64,000 bases of DNA from Enterobacter mori LMG 25706 (GCF_000211415.1 NZ_GL890776.1:199906-263905); one strand, 5' to 3'. Positions 23,434 through 33,094 are shown, counted from the first letter of the stretch. The notes: a model not told the origin generated them from the sequence alone. Numbers and translations are program-made.

Positions 23434-24300
23434 ATGAGCAGCATTGATAAAAGCGGAACGTACGCGCTCGGCACGCGAACGGTTAAACGACTGGGCTATG
23501 GCGCGATGCAGCTTGCCGGGCCGGGCGTGTTTGGCCCACCGAAGGATAAGCAGGCCGCGCTGGAGGTGCTCCGCGAAGCGGTGGCCGCGGGTGTGAATCA
23601 TATCGATACCAGCGATTTTTACGGCCCGCACGTGACTAACCAGCTGATCCGCGAGGCGCTTCATCCTTATCGGGACGATCTGACCATCGTGACCAAAATC
23701 GGCGCCCGCCGCGACGACAAAGGTGCCTGGCTCCCGGCCTTTTCCGCGCAGGAATTGACTCAGGCGGTGCATGATAATCTGCGCAACCTGCAGCTGGACG
23801 TACTGGATGTGGTCAATCTGCGGATTATGTTTAGCGCCCACGGTCCTGCGGAAGGATCGATCGCTGAACCGTTGTCCACGCTGGCTGAGCTACAGCAGCA
23901 GGGGCTGGTTCGCCATATTGGATTGAGCAACGTCACGGCCTCTCAGGTCGCCGAGGCGCAGAAAATGGTGCCCGTGGTGTGCGTGCAGAACATGTACAAC
24001 ATTGTGAATCGCGGTGATGATTCGCTGGTGGATACGCTTGCGCAGCAGGGGATTGCCTGGGTGCCATTCTTCCCGCTGGGCGGTTTCACGCCGCTGCAAT
24101 CTTCCGGGCTGCAGACGGTTGCGGATGCGCTGGGAGCAACGGCAATGCAGGTTGCGCTGGCGTGGCTGTTGCAACGTTCTCCGCACATCCTGCTGATCCC
24201 CGGAACGTCCTCCGTGGCGCATCTCCAGCAAAACCTTGCCGCCGGGGATCTGGTGTTACCGCCGGACGCGCTGGACACGCTGAATTCACTGGTGGATTAA
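23434..24300 (+). CDS. pdxI: Aldo/keto reductase, pyridoxal reductase PdxI (YdbC)
   Basis: NADPH-dependent aldo/keto reductase of 288 residues, close to E. coli YdbC/PdxI, which reduces pyridoxal to pyridoxine in vitamin B6 salvage. Visible features are the N-terminal LGYGAMQLAGPGVFGPP, the catalytic Asp/Tyr pair in NHIDTSDFYGPH (Tyr near 63), the Lys in IVTKIGARR and the cofactor-binding tail LLIPGTSSVAHLQQN. ATG 23434 is chosen because GAGGAAGG stands six bases before it; the ATG at 23419 overlaps that ribosome site. The gene is divergent from the chemoreceptor. Confidence 0.93.
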   Translation: MSSIDKSGTYALGTRTVKRLGYGAMQLAGPGVFGPPKDKQAALEVLREAVAAGVNHIDTSDFYGPHVTNQLIREALHPYRDDLTIVTKIGARRDDKGAWLPAFSAQELTQAVHDNLRNLQLDVLDVVNLRIMFSAHGPAEGSIAEPLSTLAELQQQGLVRHIGLSNVTASQVAEAQKMVPVVCVQNMYNIVNRGDDSLVDTLAQQGIAWVPFFPLGGFTPLQSSGLQTVADALGATAMQVALAWLLQRSPHILLIPGTSSVAHLQQNLAAGDLVLPPDALDTLNSLVD

Positions 24301-24338
24301 GCGAAAACAGAATACCGCCTGCCAGATGAAGCCCTGGC

Positions 24339-24548
24339 CTAGTCTGCCGCAGGCGTCATCGGGTTATTCTGCCGGTGAAGCGCTAACGCTTCCGCCACAA
24401 TCTCTTGCTTACTTTTGCGGGTTTCATAGGCGGTGGTTCTGATGTACTCCATCAGGTCGGGATCGATGCGGGCGCTCAACATCCTGAGATCGGCCTCCTT
24501 TGCTAAACCGCGAGCAACGCGTTTGTCGGGATAATCACGGGCTGGCAT
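24339..24548 (-). CDS. Ribbon-helix-helix-like small protein
   Basis: A 69-residue protein whose central part (RMLSARIDPDLMEYIRTTAYETRKS, then KQEIVAEALALHRQ) has the length and pattern of a ribbon-helix-helix DNA-binding fold: a short beta strand, then two amphipathic helices with the typical KSKQEIVAEAL second helix. GGAGGA lies nine bases before the ATG. Such proteins often serve as antitoxins, but I see no toxin gene beside it; pdxI converges on one side and an EAL gene diverges on the other. It is probably an orphan regulator. The exact family is not recognised. Confidence 0.75.
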   Translation of the reverse strand: MPARDYPDKRVARGLAKEADLRMLSARIDPDLMEYIRTTAYETRKSKQEIVAEALALHRQNNPMTPAAD

Positions 24549-24761
24549 AGAAAACGTCCTCCAAAAAGTCTTGTTAATTCGTGCTGTAAAATATGCATTA
24601 GTCTAAATTTAAAGTCAATCATTAGTGTTTTTATAGTGATTGATTTAGTTGAGCTCTCTAGTTAAGTCATCAATAAGTCATTAATTTAAAGATAACATGG
24701 TTATTTTTATTATTGTCGACCATGCTATTTATAATCATAACCCTGTAGGGTAGATACGTTG

Positions 24762-26286
24762 ATGCGTAACGCTTTTGTGCCTGTCGCAGCAGCAGTAGCC
24801 ATTTTTATTGCGGGTATTTTTATCCTCAATATTCAACTCTGGTATTCAGCACGGGCCGACAGTCAGTCGGGAGCCCGATACGCTGTAAGCGATATTAATG
24901 ACATTCTTAACGAGGCGCGCGTTGCCGCCCGAACGGCGACGGAAATTATCGTCAAGGGGTGCGATGCAGAAGGCCAGTATCAACTGGGTACGGAGGCAGC
25001 GCTTCAGCCACATCTCAGAACCATCGTCATCATCAGGCAGGGGCAGCCCTGGTGTTCCTCTCTGCCGGGAAATCGCGTGTTTATTGCGGCATATTAATAC
25101 ATTACCCGATACTCCCTTATTTCTTGTTCCGGCAAGCGATACGGTAAACGGGCAGCCGGTTTTGCTCTTTCAGACCCGGTTTGCAGAAAACCGTATTATT
25201 GTGACGATCAGCGATCGCCATATCCGGGATGCGTTAAGCACGCCGTTAAAGCACGTGAATTATTCATTAGCGGTGGGCGGGAGCGCAATTGACGCCTCTG
25301 GCGAACTGCACGTCACGTCTCCCGGCGAACGTCAGGCCAGACAGGTTTACTCTGAACAATACGCCTATAGCATCCGATACAACCCTGCGCCTTTTTTCAG
25401 CCCGCAAAGGCTGCTTCATCAGGGGGGCGGCATACTCCTTTTCGTACTGCTGGTTGCCGGTATCGCGGCTTATGTTCTGTATAAGTACCTGAACAAACAC
25501 ACGCTTCCTGAAGAATCACTTCGCAGTGCGATTGCGAAGAGAGAAATCATTCCGTTTTACCAGCCCGTGGTTAACGGCAGGGCGGGCACGCTGCGGGGCG
25601 TGGAAGTGCTGGCAAGATGGAAGCACCCCAAAGCGGGATATATTTCACCGGGAGCATTCATTCCGATTGCTGAAAAATCGGGGCTGATTGTTTCCCTTAC
25701 ACAAAGCCTGATGGCGCAGGTGGTGACGCAAATGAATGCCATCTCCAGTAAACTTCCGGAAGGTTTTCATATCGGGATTAACTTCAGCGCTTCCCATATC
25801 GCGATGCCAGGCTTCGTGGACGAATGCCTGAAATATAAAAATAGCTTCGTCAGAAAGGATTTAAACCATGTGATTGAGGTGACAGAGCGAGAGCCGCTGG
25901 ATATTGATGAACGCCTCGTGCAGACCCTGAACGTGCTCCATGAAAATGGTTTTGCCATTGCCCTGGATGACTTTGGCACCGGCTATTCCGGGCTCTCTTA
26001 TCTACACGATCTGCATATCGATTACATCAAGATTGACCACAGCTTCGTCAGCAGAGTCAATGAACACGAGGACTCCACCCGGATCCTCGATTGCGTATTG
26101 GATTTAGCGCGTAAGCTCTCCATCAGCATTGTGGCGGAAGGCGTTGAGACGAAAGCGCAGTTAGACTATCTCAACCGGAATAATATCGTATATCAGCAGG
26201 GATACTACTTTTTTAGACCGGTCGCCTTTACCGGGCTTATCCATATTTTGCTGTCTAAACCCAAGGTGAAGGTCATGGTGGAGTGA
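24762..26286 (+). pseudogene. CSS-motif EAL c-di-GMP phosphodiesterase, frameshifted
   Basis: Two overlapping frames together spell one membrane-bound cyclic-di-GMP phosphodiesterase of the CSS-EAL type (E. coli PdeB/PdeC/PdeN group). The first frame (24762-25097) gives an N-terminal membrane helix and the redox-sensing CSS motif (WCSSLPGNRV) and stops at TAA 25095. The second frame, shifted by one, resumes there (INTLPDTPLFL) and encodes the rest of the periplasmic domain, a second helix (about 25430-25480) and an EAL domain with EVLARWKHP, ALDDFGTGYSGLSYL and VAEGVETKAQ. Removing one base near 25092-25096 would restore a roughly 507-residue protein. It is either a real inactivating mutation or a sequencing error. 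In EAL enzymes the DDFGTG and EGVE motifs seen here carry metal and catalytic residues, so the domain itself looks intact. Confidence 0.8.
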
Positions 26287-26383
26287 CTTGTACAGGCTAT
26301 GGCTAAATTAAATCCGCTCAAACTTCAACGCGTTTGGGTTCGCCTCCGGAAATCATCTTGATCCTTGTCCATAATCCGTAATA

Positions 26384-26399
26384 CTGTATTTATATACAG
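26384..26399 (+). promoter_or_regulatory. LexA box (SOS operator) of umuDC
   Basis: CTGTATTTATATACAG fits CTGT-N8-ACAG with the alternating AT core typical of tight LexA sites, 20 bases before the umuD ATG. Confidence 0.93.
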
Positions 26400-26419
26400 T
26401 ATCTGGCGAGAAAGGCATT

Positions 26420-26854
26420 ATGGACACTCTCTTTTCTTATCACCCAAAACAAGTCATTGAATTACCTTTATTTTTAGAACGCGTCGCCTGTGGTTTCCCG
26501 AGCCCGGCGCAGGATTACGTGGAGGATCGTCTCGATCTTAACCGGCTGGCAGTGAGACACCCCAGTGCGACCTATTTTATCAAGGTGAGCGGAGACTCCA
26601 TGATTGGGGCGGGAATTAGCGATGGCGATCTGCTGGTGGTGGATCGTTCGTTAAATGCCGAACATGGGGATATCGTCGTGGCATCGGTCGCCGGTGAGTT
26701 TACGGTGAAAGAGCTACAGACCCGCCCGGTTCTGAGGCTATTGCCACATAATGTCCGCTATCAGCCGATCGCCTTTCAGTCCGAAGAGGAGCTGCAGATC
26801 TTCGGCGTCGTCACCCACACGCTCAAAACGCATAAACATGTTCGCGCTGGTTGA
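26420..26854 (+). CDS. umuD: DNA polymerase V autoproteolytic subunit UmuD
   Basis: S24-family protein that, after RecA-stimulated self-cleavage, forms UmuD'2C, the translesion DNA polymerase V. The 144-residue product keeps the cleavage site Cys24-Gly25 ([13 protein letters not shown]) and the catalytic Ser60 (SGDSM) and Lys97 (FTVKELQ) at the same numbers as in E. coli. It is five residues longer at the C-terminus (THKHVRAG) because the frame runs into umuC, with a 17-base overlap. A LexA box controls it. Confidence 0.96.
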   Translation: MDTLFSYHPKQVIELPLFLERVACGFPSPAQDYVEDRLDLNRLAVRHPSATYFIKVSGDSMIGAGISDGDLLVVDRSLNAEHGDIVVASVAGEFTVKELQTRPVLRLLPHNVRYQPIAFQSEEELQIFGVVTHTLKTHKHVRAG

Positions 26855-28100
26855 TGTAAATAGCTTCTATGCTTCCTGCGAGCGGGTGTTCCGCCCCGAT
26901 CTGGAAGGGAAGCCCATCGTGGTGGTGTCCAATAACGACGGCTGCATTATTTCACTGTCGCGAGAGGCAAAGCAGTTCGGCATAAAAATGGGTGAGCCGT
27001 ATTTTAAATTCAAAGAAAAGCGCTACCCGTCGCGGGTTTACGTCTTTAGCTCGAACTATGCGCTGTATGCCGATCTCAGCAGTCGGGTCATGCAGACGCT
27101 GACCGATCTCGCTCCGGCCATTGAGATCTACTCCATTGATGAAGCATTTGTGAATGTTTCGGGTGTCAGCCACTGCCTGTCGCTGGAAACGTTCGGTCAC
27201 CAGATGCGCACGCAGGTCTTTAAAAATACGGGCTTAACCGTTGGCGTCGGTATTGCTCCGACAAAAACGCTGGCGAAGCTGGCCAACTATGCGGCGAAAC
27301 GCTGGGCCAGCACGGGCGGCGTGGTCGATCTCTCAGGCCGCGAGCGGCAGCGTAAACTGCTGGAAAAGGTTCCGGTAGAGGAGGTGTGGGGAGTAGGACG
27401 GCGCATTACGAAAAAACTGAACGCGATGGGCATTACCACGGCGCTGGAGCTGGCGGAAGCGTCATCCTGGGTCATTCGCAAACATTTTAACGTGGTAATG
27501 GAACGTACGGCGCGCGAGCTTCGCGGCGAGCCGTGCCTTGATCTGGAAGAGTTCACCCCCACTAAGCAGCAAATTATCTGTAGCCGTTCATTTGGACACC
27601 GTATTACGCAATACGAAGAGATGCACCAGGCCATTTGCGCCTACGCGGAACGCGCAGCGGAAAAACTGCGCGGCGAGCATCAATACTGTCGTTTTATCAG
27701 TGTGTTTGTGCGCACCAGCCCGCACGCTGACAACGAAATTTATTACGGCAATCAGGCTTCTGTCACCCTGATGACGCCCACCAATGACTCGCGCGATATC
27801 ATCCGCGCCGCCACGGAGGCGCTGGGGCGTATATGGCTCGACGGCTATCGCTATATGAAAGCCGGAGTCATGCTGGCGGACTTTTTCAGCAGCGGCGTCG
27901 CCCAGCTTAATTTGTTTGACGATAATCGACTGCGCGCCAACAGCGCAGCGCTGATGGAGATGATCGACAGCGTAAATCATTCCGGCAAAGGGAAGATATG
28001 GTTCGCCGGGCAGGGGATTGAGAAATCCTGGGCGATGAAGCGCGAGATGCTGTCACCGGCCTATACGACGCGGTACGCCGATTTGCCGGTGGCGAAGTAG
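26838..28100 (+). CDS. umuC: DNA polymerase V catalytic subunit UmuC
   Basis: Y-family translesion polymerase of 420 residues (E. coli 422). The catalytic acidic residues are in [14 protein letters not shown] (Asp6) and YSIDEAFV (about 100-107); [20 protein letters not shown] and the helix-hairpin-helix [19 protein letters not shown] follow. The beta-clamp-binding motif QLNLF is near residue 356. The ATG at 26838 lies inside umuD, so translation is likely coupled. In E. coli umuDC lies beside dsbB-nhaB; it does not here. Confidence 0.96.
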   Translation: MFALVDVNSFYASCERVFRPDLEGKPIVVVSNNDGCIISLSREAKQFGIKMGEPYFKFKEKRYPSRVYVFSSNYALYADLSSRVMQTLTDLAPAIEIYSIDEAFVNVSGVSHCLSLETFGHQMRTQVFKNTGLTVGVGIAPTKTLAKLANYAAKRWASTGGVVDLSGRERQRKLLEKVPVEEVWGVGRRITKKLNAMGITTALELAEASSWVIRKHFNVVMERTARELRGEPCLDLEEFTPTKQQIICSRSFGHRITQYEEMHQAICAYAERAAEKLRGEHQYCRFISVFVRTSPHADNEIYYGNQASVTLMTPTNDSRDIIRAATEALGRIWLDGYRYMKAGVMLADFFSSGVAQLNLFDDNRLRANSAALMEMIDSVNHSGKGKIWFAGQGIEKSWAMKREMLSPAYTTRYADLPVAK

Positions 28101-28112
28101 AGGAGCGTTGCG

Positions 28113-28382
28113 TTATTTCTTTTGCGTCAACCAGGTTGCCGCAGCCGTCAGCACGCCGATCCACGGCATTTGGCCCGCTCCGGCCAGGAAGTTATGGCGA
28201 TCGATGTCATCATTTTTACGGATATCAGCAAGGCGGGTCAGCGCCTCTTTTTCATCCATGGCGCCGATCTTCTCAAACTGTTTTTCAAACCCCTGAGCGG
28301 TGAGCTGAGCGGCCGCATCGGTGTTTGCGCTCTCGATCGCAATGAGGTTTGGGCCTTTTTTGAAAAAACAGTAATCCGGCAT
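28113..28382 (-). CDS. Unknown 89-residue protein convergent with umuC
   Basis: I do not recognise this protein. The N-terminal half is polar (MPDYCFFKKGPNLIAIES); the middle is rich in Asp, Glu and Lys (KIGAMDEKEALTRLADIRKNDDIDRHNFL), and the tail has a mildly hydrophobic stretch (PWIGVLTAAATWLTQKK) that might be membrane-associated. GGAG lies six bases before the ATG, which supports translation. It converges on umuC with a 12-base gap and is not under the LexA box. No function is proposed. Confidence 0.65.
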   Translation of the reverse strand: MPDYCFFKKGPNLIAIESANTDAAAQLTAQGFEKQFEKIGAMDEKEALTRLADIRKNDDIDRHNFLAGAGQMPWIGVLTAAATWLTQKK

Positions 28383-28464
28383 AAGTGCTCCAGAAAGAGG
28401 AGATACGGTAAAAACACTCTATTCCTTGCGGTTAAAAAATGCACGTGGTTTACGGCGGGAACAA

Positions 28465-29352
28465 TTAATTTTTCTTTATTATTTCAGGCAGTAACTGCTC
28501 AATCACGCTGACGACCTTTCTGACGCGCTGCGGAATAAAGCGGGCGTCGGGATAAACGGCATAGAGGAAGCGATCGGGTAACCGCCAGTCGGGCAGTATC
28601 GGTACCAGCGTGCCCGCCTGCAGCGCGCGGGCCGCGAGTGGTCGCTGCAGGCCGCCGATGCCAATGCCGGATGCCAGCGCCTGTAGCAGCGCGTCGCTGG
28701 TATTGGCACGGAAAACGGTATTCACGTTTATCTCGACCGTTTCCTCGCCACAAATCAGACGCAGGGGAGCATCCAGCGGAATACCGCTGAACCGTACGTG
28801 TGGCAGCGTCGCCAGCTCGCTGACGGCGTGTACCGCCTGAAAGCCGGGAACGGCAAACAGCGCGGCTTCAATCCGCGCCAGCACGCGAGCCGCGTGCGCC
28901 TGCGGAGGCTCACTGCTCAGCCGTATCGCAACATCCACGCCTTCCGTCACCATATCGGCAAGGCGGTCATCCAGGGAAATCATCAGCTGCAGTTCGGGAT
29001 GCAGGCGCTGCAGCCCCAGCAGATGCGGCAAAATGATCTGCCCCAGGCCGCTCGGTAACTGAACATGGACGCGTCCCTGAACGCTATGATCGACAGGATG
29101 TAAACGCCTCTCCGCTTCCCCCATGGCGTCCAGCACAAGCTGCATATCTCGCCGGTAACGTTCACCCTGTTCGGTCAACTTCATCGTACGCGTTGTACGG
29201 TGTAGCAATACCACACCCAGCGATTCCTCAAGCGCCGCGATCTGTTGACTGACGGCGGACTGCTTAATACCTGTCTGACGGGCGGCTGCAGAAAACGAGC
29301 CCGCTTCAGCGACGCGCAGAAAGGTAGAAATGGCATTGAGCTTGTTATTCAT
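28465..29352 (-). CDS. LysR-family transcriptional regulator
   Basis: A 295-residue LysR-type regulator: N-terminal helix-turn-helix (AISTFLRVAEAGSFSAAARQ to QQIAALEESLG, about 7-46) and a CrgA-like effector domain (GRVHVQLPSGLGQIILPHLL near 93). It is divergent from the PRISE-like dehydrogenase at 29450 with a 97-base shared gap and is the obvious candidate regulator of it. The effector is unknown. Confidence 0.92.
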   Translation of the reverse strand: MNNKLNAISTFLRVAEAGSFSAAARQTGIKQSAVSQQIAALEESLGVVLLHRTTRTMKLTEQGERYRRDMQLVLDAMGEAERRLHPVDHSVQGRVHVQLPSGLGQIILPHLLGLQRLHPELQLMISLDDRLADMVTEGVDVAIRLSSEPPQAHAARVLARIEAALFAVPGFQAVHAVSELATLPHVRFSGIPLDAPLRLICGEETVEINVNTVFRANTSDALLQALASGIGIGGLQRPLAARALQAGTLVPILPDWRLPDRFLYAVYPDARFIPQRVRKVVSVIEQLLPEIIKKN

Positions 29353-29449
29353 TTAATGATTCTGCTTATAAGTGCCATCTGTTTCAGGGGATATCTCCAG
29401 AAAAAATAATATATCACACTGCGTCTGTCACCCATTCCGGAGAAACACC

Positions 29450-30505
29450 ATGAATAAGATGCAGCAACACAACGTCGCCCTGGTCGCGGGGGCCAGCGGC
29501 ATTGTCGGCAGACAGCTGATCAACACGCTTCTGCACCATCAGTGGAAGGTGATCGGCCTTAGCCGCCATGCCGAGTCTCATCCTGACGGCATCCCCCTGG
29601 TGAACGTCGATTTACTGGATGCGCAGGACACTGCACGGGCGCTGCAAGCCCTGAACGGTGTCACCCACATTTTTTACAGCGCCTGGGCGAACGCGGCGAA
29701 CTGGACAGACATGGTTGAGCCGAACGTCACCATGCTGCGTAATCTGGTCAATACCCTCGAAAAAACGGCACCGCTACAGACGGTAAGCCTGATGCAGGGG
29801 TACAAAGTCTATGGTGCGCATCTTGGGCCGTTTAAAACCCCGGCGCGGGAAAGCGATCCCGGCGTACCGGGTGCCGAATTTAACGCCGCGCAGCTCACGT
29901 GGCTCAGCCAGTTTCAGCGGGGAAAACGCTGGCACTGGAATGCCATCAGGCCGGGCGTGGTGGGGAGTGCGGTACCGGGTAATGCCATGAACCTTGCGCT
30001 GAGCATCGCCCTCTACGCCTCCCTGTGCAAGGCGCTGGATTTACCGCTGCGTTTTCCCGGTTCGGAACAGACCTGGCACAGCATCGTTGATCATACCGAC
30101 GCCGGGCTGCTGGCCGAGGCAACGCTGTGGGCCGCCACGTCACCCGTGGCACAGAATCAGGCGTTCAACGTGAACAATGGCGATATCTGGCGCTGGAGCG
30201 AGCTGTGGCCGCGTATCGCACGCTGGTTTGAACTGGACTCTGCGCCGCCGGTGAGATTGTCATTTCATCAGCTGTTTAATGATTATCGCGGCGTATGGCG
30301 CGAGCTTGCCGGAGAGCGGCTGGTGGAAGCGGATATTTTGCAACTGAGCAACGGGCAGTTTGCCGATTTTGTCTTTAGCTGGAATTACGACATGTTTGGG
30401 GACGGGAGCAAGCTGCGCAGGGCGGGCTTTACGCAAATGCAGGCGACCGATGAGATGTTTTTCCGCCTGTTCGCGCAACTGAGAGCCGCGCGGATTATTC
30501 CCTGA
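29450..30505 (+). CDS. SDR oxidoreductase of the PRISE (progesterone 5-beta-reductase-like) group
   Basis: A 351-residue atypical short-chain dehydrogenase. The N-terminal dinucleotide motif GASGIVGRQL (about 14-23) and the segment QGYKVYGAHLGPFKTPARESDP (about 115-136) match the PRISE pattern GxKxYxGPF, which in plant progesterone 5-beta-reductases and iridoid synthases carries the catalytic Lys. The later NFYYxxED segment that holds the catalytic Tyr in those enzymes reads EFNAAQLTWL here, so the Tyr seems lost and ene-reductase activity cannot be assumed. GGAG precedes the ATG at 29450. The LysR gene at 28465 is divergent and probably controls it. Substrate unknown. Confidence 0.82.
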   Translation: MNKMQQHNVALVAGASGIVGRQLINTLLHHQWKVIGLSRHAESHPDGIPLVNVDLLDAQDTARALQALNGVTHIFYSAWANAANWTDMVEPNVTMLRNLVNTLEKTAPLQTVSLMQGYKVYGAHLGPFKTPARESDPGVPGAEFNAAQLTWLSQFQRGKRWHWNAIRPGVVGSAVPGNAMNLALSIALYASLCKALDLPLRFPGSEQTWHSIVDHTDAGLLAEATLWAATSPVAQNQAFNVNNGDIWRWSELWPRIARWFELDSAPPVRLSFHQLFNDYRGVWRELAGERLVEADILQLSNGQFADFVFSWNYDMFGDGSKLRRAGFTQMQATDEMFFRLFAQLRAARIIP

Positions 30506-30580
30506 CCGTAAGGGTTATTGTCATAAACGATCGGCGCGTTATACTCACGCGTTAATAAAAAGGTATAGCGGGGCAGAGGA

Positions 30581-31027
30581 ATGCACGAGAGTTTAAAAAT
30601 ACTATCAGTCGCGCTACCCCTCATTGCGTTTTTCATTCTGTTAAGCTTTTTTGTAAGACGCATTCGCCAGGCAAAACGGATCATTTCAGATCGTAACGGG
30701 ATGAAAAAGATATCTGCCAACCCCTCACTATTTGGCGGGAATGCAGGTAAAACCTGGTTTTATGATGACCAGTTTTTATATGAAGTTAAAAACAACGCCA
30801 CCCGTAAGATTGCGCTGGCTGATATCATTAAAATCGGGCCGGGGAATACCGAGATAAATAGCAGACGGGCCTGGATTGTTATTTACCGTGACGGTGCTAA
30901 TGAAAAGCAAGTGCAGTTTTATAACAATCTCACCCTCTGGAATCATAACTTCACGGCTTTTCTGGCTGCGGTGAAAACTGCCAATCCTGACGCTGTCGTT
31001 AAAGAACGCGCAATCCTCAATTTGTGA
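30581..31027 (+). CDS. Unknown single-pass membrane protein
   Basis: A 148-residue protein with one N-terminal membrane helix (about 9-27, LSVALPLIAFFILLSFFV) followed by a basic patch (RRIRQAKR) and a cytosolic domain. The C-terminal 90 residues alternate short strands (WFYDDQFLYEV, AWIVIYRDG, QVQFYNNLTLW) and end in a helix, which resembles a PH-like beta-barrel fold, but this is only an impression. ATG 30581 is the first start after an in-frame stop; its ribosome site is weak. No family recognised. Confidence 0.65.
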   Translation: MHESLKILSVALPLIAFFILLSFFVRRIRQAKRIISDRNGMKKISANPSLFGGNAGKTWFYDDQFLYEVKNNATRKIALADIIKIGPGNTEINSRRAWIVIYRDGANEKQVQFYNNLTLWNHNFTAFLAAVKTANPDAVVKERAILNL

Positions 31028-31093
31028 AAAACAACCGCAGACGGTGTACGGACGCCGCTCTTGTGCAGCGTCCATAGCATCAGAGTTAAGGGC

Positions 31094-32074
31094 TTACTCA
31101 ACCGTTAACGCATTGACGATCTCGGCCACGCTTTTCACGCTGCGGATGTTCCCAATTCCCGTGCCGAGCGCGATATAGCCTTCATCGGTGTTGCCTTCGA
31201 GCATGCCAAGACGCAGGCCCCGTAATCCACCCATCGCCTTGCCCAGCTCTTCGTTGCTTGCGCCTGCTTTATCCATCGACGCCAGTTTTTCCGCCAGCTT
31301 GCCGGGAAGAGAGCGGTAGTAATGGGGCACGGTGCGGAAAAGCAGCAAATCGAGGCCGTTGGCGGCAACAATTTTCTCTTTGACGCTCTGCGGCACGCGG
31401 CTTTCTTCCGTGCTGATAAAGACCGAACCGGCAAACACGCCTTCCGCACCCAATGCATGCGCCGCTCTGGCGGTGCGATTATCGGTAATGCCGCCCGCGG
31501 CCATCACCGGGACGTGCTTCACGGCATCGGCAATCAGCGGCACGATGGAAAAGGTGCCAAGCGCCGTTGCGGGTAAGGTACCGCCCTCATCAAAACCGGT
31601 AGCCACGATAATGTCTGCCCCCATTTCTTCTGCGAGGCGGGTGTTCTCCGGCGTTGGATTGATGTCGCGGTAGATAATGGCGATACCCGCCTCTTTTAAC
31701 TCGCTCAACAGCGCAGGAATAATGCTGCCTTCCCCATAGCCCGTATACACCACAACCCTGACGCCTTCTTCTTTCACCACCTGAAGGATCGGCCCTGTCC
31801 AGACGTCATTAACGGCCGTGGGGATCAGGTTCACGCCAAAGGGTTTCTCGGTCAGCCGTTTGGTTTTACGAATCTCCTCGCGCATTTTTTCGGCGGTCTC
31901 TTCCGGCGTGGAAACTGCGGTATCCGCGGTTAAACCGGCATTGGGTCCCAGCACGCCAAGCCCGCCAGCATTGCTGACTGCGGCAACTAAACGGGCATCC
32001 GTGAGCCAGGATAATGGCCCCTGAATAACAGGCTTTTCGATCCCCAGGATCTGACAGATACGGTTATTTTTCAT
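31094..32074 (-). CDS. Nitronate monooxygenase-family FMN enzyme
   Basis: A 326-residue TIM-barrel flavoprotein of the nitronate monooxygenase / 2-nitropropane dioxygenase family, which includes FMN-dependent NADH:quinone reductases. Visible motifs are the N-terminal EKPVIQGPLSWLTDARLVAAVSNAGGLGVLG, the phosphate-binding MAAGGITDNRTARAAHALGAEGVFAGSVF (about 194-222) and GTLPATAL. The catalytic His of class I nitronate monooxygenases is not evident, so a quinone reductase role is as likely. It is divergent from the LysR gene at 32210 (135-base gap), its likely regulator. Confidence 0.85.
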   Translation of the reverse strand: MKNNRICQILGIEKPVIQGPLSWLTDARLVAAVSNAGGLGVLGPNAGLTADTAVSTPEETAEKMREEIRKTKRLTEKPFGVNLIPTAVNDVWTGPILQVVKEEGVRVVVYTGYGEGSIIPALLSELKEAGIAIIYRDINPTPENTRLAEEMGADIIVATGFDEGGTLPATALGTFSIVPLIADAVKHVPVMAAGGITDNRTARAAHALGAEGVFAGSVFISTEESRVPQSVKEKIVAANGLDLLLFRTVPHYYRSLPGKLAEKLASMDKAGASNEELGKAMGGLRGLRLGMLEGNTDEGYIALGTGIGNIRSVKSVAEIVNALTVE

Positions 32075-32209
32075 AGCGGACTCTCCCTCTCGTTTGAATG
32101 GAGGAGAGTGTAGAACGTGGAATTGTTAGGAAAAATAGCCAAAAAGATTCATCACTGTTATAAAATTTATAACAATAATTTTATCCTGCTCGCGGCAAGA
32201 TCGTCCCTT

Positions 32210-33094
32210 ATGAACATAAACCTCTTTGAATCTATTCGAATTTTTATTGAAATTGTTGAGTCGGGGAGCTTGTCCAGGGCTGCGGAAAATCTGCAGATCC
32301 ATCGCCCGGCGGTCACTAAAGCGTTACAGCTTCTGGAGCAGCACAGCGGCACGCGTTTGCTGCAGCGAACAACGCGTCGGATTAGCCTGACGCCGGATGG
32401 CGATGCGTTTTATCGCCGGAGTAAACCCCTGCTGGCGCAGGCGGACGAATTGCTGGAGTCGTTTGGTGCTGGCCGGGCAATACACGGCCAGCTGCGTGTG
32501 GATATGCCCATCGCTTTTGCAGCGCTGCGGGTGATACCGAACCTGCCTGATTTTTATCGGCAGCATCCTGAAATCGACATCATTTTGAGCAGCTCCGATC
32601 GCCGCCGGGATATGCTGCGGGAGGGCCTGGACTGCGTGCTGCGGGTGGGCGAACTGGACGACGGTGACTATATCGCGCGAAAAGTGGGGAACATCAAAAT
32701 TACGACCTGTGCCAGTCCGGCCTGGCTGGCACAACACGGCACGCCAGAAACGCTGGATGATTTACACCAACATCAGGCCATCAACTGGGTGAATAACAAC
32801 AGCAGACAAATCCATCCGTGGACGTTTACGACGCCAGAAGGGATCGCGGAGATTACTCTGCCCGGTAAGCTTGTCGTGGATAATTCCGAAGCCTACATCG
32901 CAGCAGGTCTGGCCGGGCTGGGGTTAATGCAGGGGATGAATCTCTTTCTCCAGCCTTACATTGACCGCGGTCTTCTGGTTGAAGTTCTACCAGAGCATCG
33001 CTCTCCGGACCGCAAACTGTCGCTTCTCTACCCGCACCGGCACCTCTCCCGCAAGGTGCGGGTCTTTACCGAGTGGCTGGAGAGTCTGGTGTAA
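32210..33094 (+). CDS. LysR-family transcriptional regulator
   Basis: A 294-residue LysR-type regulator with the helix-turn-helix ESIRIFIEIVESGSLSRAAENLQIHRPAVTKALQ region at about 5-40 and a CrgA/DmlR-like effector domain (GQLRVDMPIAFAALRVIPNL near 90). The start is taken at MNINLFES; 31 codons of in-frame upstream sequence lie in the divergent promoter region. It is oriented away from the flavoenzyme gene at 31094. The 3' end overlaps the convergent MocR gene by 29 bases. Confidence 0.9.
   Translation: MNINLFESIRIFIEIVESGSLSRAAENLQIHRPAVTKALQLLEQHSGTRLLQRTTRRISLTPDGDAFYRRSKPLLAQADELLESFGAGRAIHGQLRVDMPIAFAALRVIPNLPDFYRQHPEIDIILSSSDRRRDMLREGLDCVLRVGELDDGDYIARKVGNIKITTCASPAWLAQHGTPETLDDLHQHQAINWVNNNSRQIHPWTFTTPEGIAEITLPGKLVVDNSEAYIAAGLAGLGLMQGMNLFLQPYIDRGLLVEVLPEHRSPDRKLSLLYPHRHLSRKVRVFTEWLESLV

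Noticed and set aside
24339-24548. Toxin-antitoxin module
   Set aside because: There is no second small gene adjacent; only a ribbon-helix-helix-like protein is present.
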